From Chloroflexota bacterium (lineage in GTDB: Bacteria > Chloroflexota > Dehalococcoidia > Lucifugimonadales > Lucifugimonadaceae), in assembly GCA_024275195.1 (NCBI GenBank), contig JAJRZP010000151.1, positions 1-32,278 on the forward strand: a stretch of DNA of 32,278 nt, written 5' to 3'. A program made the translations under genes and the position numbers. Within the stretch, counting starts at the first letter, position 1, and the number at the start of each line of letters is the position of its first letter. Under the pieces are notes generated by a model. It did no database searches, was not told the DNA's origin, and was given only the letters and a program-made list of their open reading frames with translations. Shown here one piece after another: positions 19,700-28,820 of this stretch.

Positions 19700-19763
19700 C
19701 GGAGGTATCACGGGAGTGGCGCCCTGAGTTTCGGTAGGTTGAGTACGGGTGCTGGACAGATGC

Positions 19764-20156
19764 TCACGACATTTTCCTGATCGCATCTTCGGCTGTGATC
19801 TCGCCGTGTGCCAGTTGGGCCAGGATTTCAGAGTTGCTTGACTGAGGAGGGGCTGTCTCGGTGAGCGGGAGTTGATCGGCAATGCGGGACAACCGGTTTT
19901 TCACGGTCGGGTAGCTGATACCGAATATCTTTTCCATCTCCTTGATCGATCCACTTGCCCGGATGAAGGCCATCACGAAGACCTGGTCCTCGGCAGTTAT
20001 CTGGGCGAGGGGCGGCAGATCGAATTCACTCTCTATCGATATGCCAGTTTCGATCACCTTGACTCGCTGAACGAGAATCGGCGCGCCCTGCGTCAGTTTC
20101 GTGAGTTCCTGCCAGTCGTTTGCCAATCCATGCTCCTTCGGGTATCTAAGTATCAT
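19764..20156 (-). CDS. DUF2089-family transcriptional regulator
   Basis: LPPLAQITAEDQVFVMAFIRASGSIKEMEKIFGISYPTVKNRLSRIADQL (HTH) followed by SNSEILAQLAHGEITAEDAIRKMS. ATG at 20156 chosen inside longer ORF 19764..20375. Confidence 0.85.
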   Translation of the reverse strand: MILRYPKEHGLANDWQELTKLTQGAPILVQRVKVIETGISIESEFDLPPLAQITAEDQVFVMAFIRASGSIKEMEKIFGISYPTVKNRLSRIADQLPLTETAPPQSSNSEILAQLAHGEITAEDAIRKMS

Positions 20157-20160
20157 GCCG

Positions 20161-20203
20161 GATAATATTGATAATATCAAGTACGGTATTGAATAAATCA
20201 ATA
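20161..20203. promoter_or_regulatory. AT-rich palindromes immediately upstream of the DUF2089 gene (putative operator/promoter)
   Basis: TGATA-A-TATCA at 20169..20179 and TATTGA-ATAAA-TCAATA at 20187..20203, plus direct repeat GATAATAT at 20161 and within 20170..20177. Confidence 0.4.
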
Positions 20204-20377
20204 ATATGCTGAATGTATATTGGAAACTTTGAATTTGCGAATGGTCGACGTTCAGGCTGATCCGAGTCAATCGAGTGGTTGCCCTGTAAAGTGTTGCCTC
20301 CGGCATAGGTCGGCGATCGAAACTAACCTGAATTATCCAGCCACAACCGCACCGGATACACAAAAGGATATTCAACC

Positions 20378-21463
20378 ATGCTCGAACGCTTCAAAGTTCC
20401 TGAGAAGGACCGCATATACGTTTCAGAGAAACGAATTCGGGCGGCAACGGAAGGAATCCTGAGGCACAGCGGCGTTCCAGCAAAGGAAGCTGCGAGTTCG
20501 GCTGATGTGCTGATAAAAAACGACCTGCGTGGGGTTGAATCGCACGGCGTATCGAACGGTTTGCGTCGTTACGTTGACGAATATGGTGCCAACAAGTTGA
20601 ACCCTGCTCCCGAGTTCAAGGTGCTTCGAGAGTCGAAAACAACTATGACGGTCGATGCCGATGGGGCGCTTGGAATCCATGTCGGCCCGTGGGCGATGCA
20701 GCAGGCTATCGACAGGGCAAAGGAGTTCGGCATGGCCGCTGTTGCGGTTACGAACTCGGGACACCTTGCCGGATGTGGCTACTACGCGATGATGGCTGCC
20801 GATCAGGGGATGATCGGCCACTGCATGACCGCTGGTGGATCGCTCCAGACGGTGCCGACCTTCGGAGCCAGGCCTGTAATGGGTACGAATCCGATTGCGT
20901 GGGCAGCCCCGGCACGGAACATGCCTCCATTCCTGTTCGATGTTGCGACAACCTAGGTTGCGAACAACAAGATCGGACTTGCCCGACGAACCGGGGCGAA
21001 GATCGAAGGCGGCTGGATCGCGGATCTTGATGGAGAGCCGATACTTGAGGAGATCGATCCACCCGACACCGGAGAGTACTACCTGCTTCACATCGGAGGA
21101 ACGCGTGAGAATGGTTCACATAAAGGTTTCGGACTGGCGCTGATGAACGAGATCATCTGTAACGAACTTTCTGGCTATGGGCCGGGTCCGGTGCACCGAA
21201 CACCCGGTGGTCACTTCTTCCAGGCGTACGACATCGAGGCATTTACCGACGCTGAAAAGTTCAGGGACGACATGGACGATCTATTGCGGTACATCGTTGA
21301 AGTACCGCCCGCTAAAGGCTTCGAGCGCGTACTTTATGCAGGGTTGATGGAAGATGAAGACGAGAAGAGGCGTCTCAAAGAAGGCATTCCGTATCACCGA
21401 GAGGTAGTTGAGTGGTTCGAGTCGTACTGTGCCGAAGTCGGTATCGAATGTGATCTGCGGTAG
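20378..21463 (+). CDS. Ldh2-family malate/lactate dehydrogenase, interrupted by in-frame TAG (20954..20956)
   Basis: LRGVESHGVSNGLRRYVDEY, DGALGIHVGPWAMQQAID, VAVTNSGHLAGCGYYAMMAADQGMIGHCMTAGG, GTNPIAWAAPA, FDVATT-[TAG]-VANNKIGLARRTGAKIEGGWIADLDGEP...GSHKGFGLALMNEIICNELSG. Both halves are in the same frame. Confidence 0.88.
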
Positions 21464-21660
21464 TTCTCGCCCCTCCTCAATATCTCGACTTCTGTGGAGT
21501 GACCCTCGGTGGATGGGTGGGTGGTGGGCTTGGTGTATTTGCAAAGTGCAACGTCGATCGTTCATACGTTTTTTGAATCCAGTAAGACACGGTGAACCTA
21601 TGAAGGTCTAAACTTGCCCGACATTCCCTGAAGTCCCGGTACTACATACAGGAGTTTTCG

Positions 21661-23049
21661 TTGCTCACCGCCGGAATTGCCCGAGTCGATATAAGCCCGA
21701 AGGTTGGAGTGGCCCATGCGGGATGGGGTGCCCAGACCCACCAGATTTCACTCGGAAATGACATGCCACTGTTGGTTACTGCTCTGGTGGTGGCCAATGA
21801 CGATATCGAGCTTGCGATAGTTGACGTAGATATCGGACTGTTTACGAGCCAGCAGGACAGAGATATACGTCAGTTGATTTCCGACAAATCCGGAATTCCG
21901 TTCGGCAACATCAGGCTCGGATACACCCATACTCATTCTGCGCCAATAACTTTCGGGCAATGGATCAAAGAGGGCATCGATCTCGCCAACGAGTGGTGGA
22001 ATACGATCCCTGATGCATGTGCGAAAGCTGTCGTAGATGCGAAAGCCTCAGCCCGGCCAGCTCGTACTGGATTCGGTCGCGGTAGCTGCGATGTGAATAT
22101 CAATCGCCGTCCTGCTCGCGACAACGGAGAGTTGTTTACGGGTCGGAACTGGGACGGATTCGTTGACCACGATGTCGATGTTGTCAGTTTCGATGACGTT
22201 GAAGGCAACCCGATCGCAACAATCGTCAACTACGCGATGCACCCAACGATTATGGCGCACGCGAATCAATGGGTAACACCTGACTTCCCGGGGCCTACGC
22301 GGTCGGTTGTCGAGCATACCGTTGGTGGGCTTTGCCTGTTCTTGCAGGGCGCGAGCGGCAATCAGGGGCCAGTCGATGGTTTCACCGGCGATCTCCGCGT
22401 CTATCGCAAGGCTGGTGCGAGACTGGGTGCCGAGGCCTCACGTGTGAGATTGGGCATTGATCCACTTGAACGCGAGGAGCGTCTCGATCAAATCCTCGTC
22501 TCAGGTGCCGATCTTGGCATCTACACCGATGTTCCAACCGGCGAGTCAGACGACACAGTCGCAGTAAGTAATCTTTCGGTTCAACTGCCGAGTCGTGTTG
22601 TTGAAAGCATTGCTGAAGCACAAAAAGGTTTCGAGAACGGTGAGAAGGAGTTGGAAGCGTTACGAGCGTCCGATGCTTCAAACGAAGAGATACAGCGAGG
22701 CGTATCGAAGGTTATGCGGGCGAACATTCGACTGAATGTGGCTCGAATGTCGGAGCTTTACACAACCGACGGACAGATCGAGATGGGCGTGCAGGCAATG
22801 CGGATCGGCGAGACTGTTCTCGTCTCGATACCGGTGGAGCCGTTCGCTGAACTCGCCGACGAAATAAAGAAACGCTCAAGCTCGGCAAGTACGGTATTTT
22901 CTGGATTCAGCAACGGTCACATGAACTACCTTGCGACCGATATGGCGTATGAAGAAGGTGGCTACGAAGTAGGCGTTACCCTTTTTGCGCCGGGTTCGGC
23001 CGGTTTGACGATAGAGGCATCGCTAGACGCGATCGACAACGTTCTTTAG
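21661..23049 (+). CDS. Neutral/alkaline non-lysosomal ceramidase-like protein
   Basis: MLTAGIARVDISPKVGVAHAGWGAQ, IRLGYTHTHSAPIT, IVNYAMHPTIM, LFLQGASGNQGPVDG match the ceramidase N-terminal domain family. TTG start preceded by GGAG. Confidence 0.8.
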   Translation: MLTAGIARVDISPKVGVAHAGWGAQTHQISLGNDMPLLVTALVVANDDIELAIVDVDIGLFTSQQDRDIRQLISDKSGIPFGNIRLGYTHTHSAPITFGQWIKEGIDLANEWWNTIPDACAKAVVDAKASARPARTGFGRGSCDVNINRRPARDNGELFTGRNWDGFVDHDVDVVSFDDVEGNPIATIVNYAMHPTIMAHANQWVTPDFPGPTRSVVEHTVGGLCLFLQGASGNQGPVDGFTGDLRVYRKAGARLGAEASRVRLGIDPLEREERLDQILVSGADLGIYTDVPTGESDDTVAVSNLSVQLPSRVVESIAEAQKGFENGEKELEALRASDASNEEIQRGVSKVMRANIRLNVARMSELYTTDGQIEMGVQAMRIGETVLVSIPVEPFAELADEIKKRSSSASTVFSGFSNGHMNYLATDMAYEEGGYEVGVTLFAPGSAGLTIEASLDAIDNVL

Positions 23050-23222
23050 GAATCGAGTTAGTACTTCGTCCCACCTCCGTTTCACAGCAATTGTCATCTA
23101 GGAACCGCATCCTGAGTCAATCGAACTGGAATTTGTTTGCGCCCTCTGTTTACGGCACACAATACGTCGCTTGCATACTCCGTGATCGCGAAATACCTCC
23201 CTCGGGAGACGCATGTAACCTG

Positions 23223-24476
23223 ATGCCGAACGAGACTGCAGGTATGACTTACAAATACAACCCGTTCTCTGCTGCCTACCCGTCTGACCGTGGGCCATTG
23301 GGTAAGATATTCCGCCCTGTGCTCGATCAGCGCACCTACCTGCGGACAGGTCACATGATCCTGATGTTCCCGTTGGGCATCGCTTATTTCGTGTTCTTGA
23401 TCGTCACGTTCTCCGTCGGTGGATCAATGATCTGGACACTGGTCGGCCCCATTGTCTTGCTCGCCACGCTATTTGTCTCTCGTTGGCTCGGAGACCTCGA
23501 AGCATTCACCGCGGGATACGTGAACGGTTCCACGATTCGCCGCCCCCCGTTCAGGCTTGAGGGTGTGAGTGGATTCAGGTCACAGGTGAAGATCCGACTT
23601 GTCGACCCGACAACGTGGACAGGGTTGATCTACCTCGCCGTACAGTTCCCAGTTGGCATAACCGCGTTCGTAGGGTTAGTCACGGTGTACGCATTCGTTG
23701 GTGCATTGATATTTGCACCGCTGGGTGTTCTGTTTAACGACAATTTCATCGATGTCACCCTGCCGTGGGGTGTGGAACTCGTATTCGATACGGTCGCAAG
23801 CTCTCTGGTACTCGTACCGTTCGGGCTTCTGGGTTTTGTACTTGCTTCACATTTGGTACTCGCGTTCTCGTCGCTTCACGGATGGTGGGCGAGGTTGATG
23901 TTGGGGTCGCGGTCAACCCGAGTTTCGAGTAGACCAGCACCAGCACCGACCGGTGATGAGCCACCCAGACCATCGACCGTAGCGGAACCGTTGGGTAGGC
24001 GTTCAGATGCGATCGCTCTGGAGGGTTCTGGATCGAACTCAGAAGCTACTGAGTCTGGTGCAGCCGGTGCTGGTACGACTTCCGACAGCAACATCGATTC
24101 ACCGAGAACCGCGGCTCACGCTCCGTCGACTCCTACTGCGTCCGTACCGACCAGTCCATTCCTGAAACCGGTTCCTGATCTTTCAGAGCTTCCGGTGGCT
24201 GTTCGGATTCCAGACTTGACACCGATTGCTGAGTTGACGGCGCGCGAGCAAGAGGTGTTCATGCTGATGGCACACGGCGACACCAATGCCGATATCGCCG
24301 AGGAGTTGTTTATCAGTGAGGGAACGGTGAAAACGCACGTCAAGCGGATCCTGTCGAAACTGAGCATGCGCGATCGTACGCAGGTGGTGGTGTTCGCATA
24401 CGAGGAGCGGCTGGTTGTGCCGGGTGCGACCGACATCATGGATGAGTCGTTCGAAGCACGCTCGTATGGTGGGTAA
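23223..24476 (+). CDS. Membrane sensor-domain protein with C-terminal LuxR-type HTH
   Basis: Multi-TM N-terminus (GHMILMFPLGIAYFVFLIVTFSVGGSMIWTLVGPIVLL...), low-complexity Pro/Ser/Thr linker, then LTAREQEVFMLMAHGDTNADIAEELFISEGTVKTHVKRILSKLSMRDRTQVVVFAYE. Confidence 0.87.
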   Translation: MPNETAGMTYKYNPFSAAYPSDRGPLGKIFRPVLDQRTYLRTGHMILMFPLGIAYFVFLIVTFSVGGSMIWTLVGPIVLLATLFVSRWLGDLEAFTAGYVNGSTIRRPPFRLEGVSGFRSQVKIRLVDPTTWTGLIYLAVQFPVGITAFVGLVTVYAFVGALIFAPLGVLFNDNFIDVTLPWGVELVFDTVASSLVLVPFGLLGFVLASHLVLAFSSLHGWWARLMLGSRSTRVSSRPAPAPTGDEPPRPSTVAEPLGRRSDAIALEGSGSNSEATESGAAGAGTTSDSNIDSPRTAAHAPSTPTASVPTSPFLKPVPDLSELPVAVRIPDLTPIAELTAREQEVFMLMAHGDTNADIAEELFISEGTVKTHVKRILSKLSMRDRTQVVVFAYEERLVVPGATDIMDESFEARSYGG

Positions 24477-24634
24477 CTCCGATTCGTTGATGAAGGAGAA
24501 CCTGGCGTGCTGTAGGTGTAGCTCGTTCCAATCGCTACAGGAGAAGACCAGATGAGTGGGTGCCTCACCGGTCCAGAAGCGGTTACAAAACGATTTTGCC
24601 AACCTTCACCGATTTCTCAGAGAAAGTAGCGTTG

Positions 24635-25522
24635 CTACCCTACCGGCATCGTTCGTTTCGAGTGGGCTCGTCCCACTTCGGCGGTGTCGGTTCGATGACC
24701 AGCGAAGATTCTTACACCTTCATCAATCTTCTCAGCCACATTTTCGGGGGTTGCCCCCTCAAGGAACGCAAGTCCGTTTGCATCGCAGGCATTCTTGACG
24801 CGCTCACGTGCCTCAAGCAGCCGAGGATCCATTGGCTTACTCGGATCACGCTTGATACCAAATGACATGTGGAGATCACCGGGGCCCCATTCGGCAAACC
24901 CGAGTCCGGGAACTGCAAGCGATTGTTCGCAGTTGGTTAGCGCTCGAATGGTTTCGATTTTTACGCCAAGCAGCAGTTCGCCATCAGGATTCAGAGGCCA
25001 TGGGTCGGCTTTATCAACGTAAGTATCGGCATCGACTCCCCAGACTGGAGCAGAAGTGGGTTGCGAGCCGGTACCTCTCGTCCCGCGTTCGAGACCGTAG
25101 CCAACCCCTTGCATGTTGATCGGATATCGGCACGACTCGACAAACGCTCGAACCGCGTCAGGCGTCTCTGCCTGGCAGAGGAGAATTCCATGAACCCCCC
25201 GTGCAAGGATCATTCGGAACTGCCATGCGTTAAAGCGGATGATCTCTTCGGAGGTGCCTTCGACGGGTGTCTCGACAATGATCGGTGGTGTGCGGTGCCC
25301 ACTCGCCGTAGGTCCACCATCGATCAGGCCGTTCATGTAGTTGTCGAGCCCGGTCATGTCGAACGCACCGTGTTCCATTCCCACGTTGATGTAGTCGGCC
25401 CACGTGTGGGCGTCCTTGAGCCCCTGTTCGTAAGTTAGAACGTGACCGGTGTGACCGCCATCGTAGTAGATCGGTTGATCCTGCTCGAGAAGTTCGATTG
25501 CCCGATTAATTCGCTTTGCCAT
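24635..25522 (-). CDS. HpcH/HpaI aldolase-family protein
   Basis: ADYINVGMEHGAFD, FNAWQFRMILARGVHGILLCQAETPDAVRAFVESCRYP, LLGVKIETIRALTNCEQSLAVPGLGFAEWGPGDLHMSFG. Confidence 0.88.
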   Translation of the reverse strand: MAKRINRAIELLEQDQPIYYDGGHTGHVLTYEQGLKDAHTWADYINVGMEHGAFDMTGLDNYMNGLIDGGPTASGHRTPPIIVETPVEGTSEEIIRFNAWQFRMILARGVHGILLCQAETPDAVRAFVESCRYPINMQGVGYGLERGTRGTGSQPTSAPVWGVDADTYVDKADPWPLNPDGELLLGVKIETIRALTNCEQSLAVPGLGFAEWGPGDLHMSFGIKRDPSKPMDPRLLEARERVKNACDANGLAFLEGATPENVAEKIDEGVRIFAGHRTDTAEVGRAHSKRTMPVG

Positions 25523-25966
25523 GCTTGCCTGTTCGCCGGTGTGTTGAGGAGGTATTGAAAGATGGGCGAATCGTACCTCGTTTTCCTTCCTGACGTTACT
25601 CGTACGGAGCGAAATCCTCGTTTGAATTAGATTAATGCGTCAAAGTTGTACAACCGACGACCTACAGGCATTAGCGTTCAACAGTTCTCATGCAAGAATC
25701 ACGGCGTTGAGTTGGCTGAGCAAGACTATTGCGTAGAGTGTGTGCAGAGGGGTAGCTACTTCAACCGTCTCATCATCATCGATATGTGTCGTCTGCGGAC
25801 GAAGTATCGGTCGCCGAAAACCCTCGGGGTTCAGTCACGAGAACGAATGGGTGTCGGCATCGTGTGACGGTCGGTTTGTCATCGTCCATAATTCTTCAGA
25901 GTTCGATTTGCGGGTCTGCAAACTGACCCGGTACGAATGGCCCAATCGATAGGGAGAGGGAGTTCG

Positions 25967-26308
25967 ATGAAAGAAATTACAGCGATTATTCAACCGGTAC
26001 GGCTGGGACCGGTGCGTGAGGCGCTATCTCTGGTCGGAGTTACCGGCATGACGATCTCGGATGTTCGAGGGTTTGGCTCGCAGGGTGGCTCGGTCGACAC
26101 TTACCGTGGTATCGAGTATCGAGTCGACTATGTACCGAAGATCAAGCTCGATATTGTCGTCGGTGATTCATTCGCCGAGCGAACGATTGACGCGATCATC
26201 GAGGCAACTCGTACCGACACCGTTGGGGACGGCAAGATCTGGGTCAAGAATGTTGACACAGTGATCCGAGTCAGAACTGGTGAGAGAGACGAGATAGCCC
26301 TGAACTGA
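25967..26308 (+). CDS. P-II family nitrogen regulatory protein (GlnB/GlnK-like)
   Basis: MKEITAIIQPVRLGPVREALSLVGVTGMTISDVRGFGSQGG...YRGIEYRVDYVPKIKLDIVV...RTDTVGDGKIWVKNVDTVIRVRTGERDEIALN: T-loop with the conserved RGxEY tyrosine. Confidence 0.95.
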   Translation: MKEITAIIQPVRLGPVREALSLVGVTGMTISDVRGFGSQGGSVDTYRGIEYRVDYVPKIKLDIVVGDSFAERTIDAIIEATRTDTVGDGKIWVKNVDTVIRVRTGERDEIALN

Positions 26309-26397
26309 TGCCATGTGTTGCCTGAACTGGGACTGGGCGAAAATTGACTCAGTTGTAGCGAGAAAAAAAAGAGAACGAGCTACCGACCCTGTATGAA

Positions 26398-28200
26398 TTA
26401 CGCGGGCGGCGGTTCGATCTGTTTTCGCGCCTGTTCATAGCTGGCTCGACGATCGCCGAGGTAAGCCGGTATCGGGACATCCCACCAACCTACTACCGTG
26501 CTGCCGGAATTCGGGAAGTCGCGAGCCACTTTGACCTCGACGAGCGATGGGCCATCGTGAGCCAGCGCGCGAGCTACGGCAGCTTGAATATCTCCGGGTT
26601 GTGTAACCAACTCTGACATGAGCCCGAATCCTCGAGCGATTGCTACGAAGTCGGGGGATTTGTCGGAGTCCCAATCGATCGCGATAGCACGGTCTTCGCC
26701 GAATTCGGCCATCTGCAAATCGCGAATCGAGTACCAGCCATAGTTGTTGAGTAGCACGACGACGACATTGATTCCGTACTCCATTGCAGTTGCCATTTCC
26801 TGCATCGTCATCATGAAATCGCCGTCACCGATCACAGCTAAGACCTGTTTGTCGGGAGCAGCCAGCTTTGCCCCAAGCGCAGCCGGGTACGCCCATCCCA
26901 TAGTCGAGAAACCGCCAGAAGTCAGGTTAGTTCGCGGCTCATAGAACGGAAACTCCAACAGGCAAGACTGGGCATGGCCTGATGATGTGACGATGATCGC
27001 GTCACGTTCGAGAACTGCCCGCAGTTCTTTGTAGAACCGAGGGACTGTCGATGGAACGGCTTCAGATTCCCGGAGTTCGGCTGTCTCTTCGAGCCATGCG
27101 TCCAGCAGTCGTTTAATTTCGGCTAGGTATTCGCTCGATTCGTAATCGGCAGAGTGTCCCAGATCAGAAAGTGTTGAATTGATCGCTGCAAGTACCAGCG
27201 AAGCATCTCCATTGATGGCCAGTTCGACCGAGTAGTTTTTGCCGAGTTCACGCGGGTCGATATCGATCTGGATAATCTTTGTGGATTCAGTGGCGATTGT
27301 CGTGCCTGCCCGGTACGACGAAGCGACCTGATCCGTGAACCGCGTACCAATCGCCAGAATTACGTCGGCAGAATTAGTCAGGGCATTTCCGATTGACGTA
27401 CCTTTTGTGCCAGGATGCCAACCGTAAAGCGGATGATCTTCTGGGAAGCACCCCTTGCCCTGAAGGGTCGTAACAACTGCCGCACCTGTTCGTTCGGCAA
27501 GTTCGAGGAGAGGCTGCTCGGCATTTGCCAGAGTTACGCCACCCCCGGCGATAATCACAGGTCGGTTGGCTGCTGCCAGTAGTTTCGCTGCTTCCTCGAT
27601 ACTCACCGATTCGCTCGGTGAGAGAGTTTCGGCTTCATCCCCGCTGGTCGAGGCAGCCTCGGGAACCTCTGCTGCTTCCGCCTGCACATCCATCGGGAGG
27701 CTTATGAATGTCGGGCCGGGTCGTCCGCTTGTCATTTCATGGAATGCGCTTGCGAGGTCGTCGAACAATTCCCTCTGTGAACGCGGTCGGTAGCTGGCTT
27801 TCACCAGTGGTTCGAATACGGTTGGGAGGTCGGCAGGCCGTTTACGTTCCAGTTCCTGTAATACCCCTCGCCCCTCCATATATGTGTGGGTTTCGCCCGA
27901 GATAACGAGTGCAGCAGTTGAATCGACGTAGCTGGCCCCGAGTCCGATCGCGGTGTTGAGCGCACCGGGGCCGATCGAAGTGAAGACAACCAGAGGCTTT
28001 CCGGTGACACGGTAATAGCCGTCGGCGAGATGCACGGCACTCTGTTCATGGCGTACTTGAACTATTTTTATTCGATCCTGCGTATCGTGAAAGGCATCGA
28101 GCATCGCAATGATCCCGTGTCCCGGGATACCAACTAGATAAGGCACTTCTTCGGCAAGAAGCTTGTCCTTTACGATCTCACCACCGGTTCGTTTAACCAA
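26398..28200 (-). CDS. Thiamine pyrophosphate-dependent enzyme (acetolactate synthase-like)
   Basis: VRHEQSAVHLADGYYRVTGKPLVVFTSIGPGALNTAIGLGASYVDSTAALVISG; C-terminal GDGDFMMTMQEMATAMEYGINVVVVLLNNYGW (TPP-binding motif). Confidence 0.93.
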   Translation of the reverse strand: MVKRTGGEIVKDKLLAEEVPYLVGIPGHGIIAMLDAFHDTQDRIKIVQVRHEQSAVHLADGYYRVTGKPLVVFTSIGPGALNTAIGLGASYVDSTAALVISGETHTYMEGRGVLQELERKRPADLPTVFEPLVKASYRPRSQRELFDDLASAFHEMTSGRPGPTFISLPMDVQAEAAEVPEAASTSGDEAETLSPSESVSIEEAAKLLAAANRPVIIAGGGVTLANAEQPLLELAERTGAAVVTTLQGKGCFPEDHPLYGWHPGTKGTSIGNALTNSADVILAIGTRFTDQVASSYRAGTTIATESTKIIQIDIDPRELGKNYSVELAINGDASLVLAAINSTLSDLGHSADYESSEYLAEIKRLLDAWLEETAELRESEAVPSTVPRFYKELRAVLERDAIIVTSSGHAQSCLLEFPFYEPRTNLTSGGFSTMGWAYPAALGAKLAAPDKQVLAVIGDGDFMMTMQEMATAMEYGINVVVVLLNNYGWYSIRDLQMAEFGEDRAIAIDWDSDKSPDFVAIARGFGLMSELVTQPGDIQAAVARALAHDGPSLVEVKVARDFPNSGSTVVGWWDVPIPAYLGDRRASYEQARKQIEPPPA

Positions 28201-28336
28201 CTGAAGTAATCCTCATTCGATTTATATAGTTTGTCGTTGCCTGCACACGGCTCCAACATTCACCCTGAAAGGGCTTTGCTCGATAGACCTTGTCGTATAC
28301 GATCCGCAATCGTACTGGCAATATTGGCTGATAGTT

Positions 28337-28753
28337 TTGGCAACACGATCCAATAAAAGATTTCAGCGAAGGATTTTGTCGTTCGCGTCGAGACTTGTCC
28401 CACTGGCAATGGTGATCGGGCTGTTGACTCCCATTTTAGGTCCAGTGATCTACCATCACTACTTCGATGTATCCCCTGCGCACGCCCATCTTTTCGTTGG
28501 AGATGAGACGAATCTCCATGTGCATCCGGTGACCTTCGACGATCATCCGCCCGGTGAAGAGTCAGGCGACGGTATTTCGATTGCGAGCACCTCGGCTTCT
28601 TCGGCTCAAAACCCTTTGACGCTTGACGGAGCCTCGCTTGAGTTGTCGATTCCAGATTTCGTCCAAGACATCATTGCATTGCATATCGGAGAATCTGAGA
28701 TTCTCAATGAAACTGCGATCTCACCTCTCGACAGACCTCCTCGCCGCGCCTGA
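28337..28753 (+). CDS. His-rich secreted/membrane-anchored hypothetical protein
   Basis: N-terminal hydrophobic segment then VIYHHYFDVSPAHAHLFVGDETNLHVHPVTFDDHPPGEE. TTG start, uncertain. Confidence 0.6.
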   Translation: MATRSNKRFQRRILSFASRLVPLAMVIGLLTPILGPVIYHHYFDVSPAHAHLFVGDETNLHVHPVTFDDHPPGEESGDGISIASTSASSAQNPLTLDGASLELSIPDFVQDIIALHIGESEILNETAISPLDRPPRRA

Positions 28754-28820
28754 ATTTTCAACTTATTCAGGTTTATAAGAGGCGGCCGTTTCATGATCGC
28801 TTCGAAGTCGGGAGCTAGAA

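Noticed and set aside
20423-21119. Long minus-strand ORFs (222 aa and 123 aa) opposite the Ldh2 gene
   Set aside because: Antisense shadow ORFs rich in Arg/Ser/Cys with no recognisable motifs; the plus-strand frame is clearly Ldh2.
26320-26398. Possible terminator after the P-II gene (GTAGC...A-rich run...GCTAC)
   Set aside because: Only a 5-bp stem with a roughly 17-nt A-rich loop; insufficient for a confident intrinsic terminator call.
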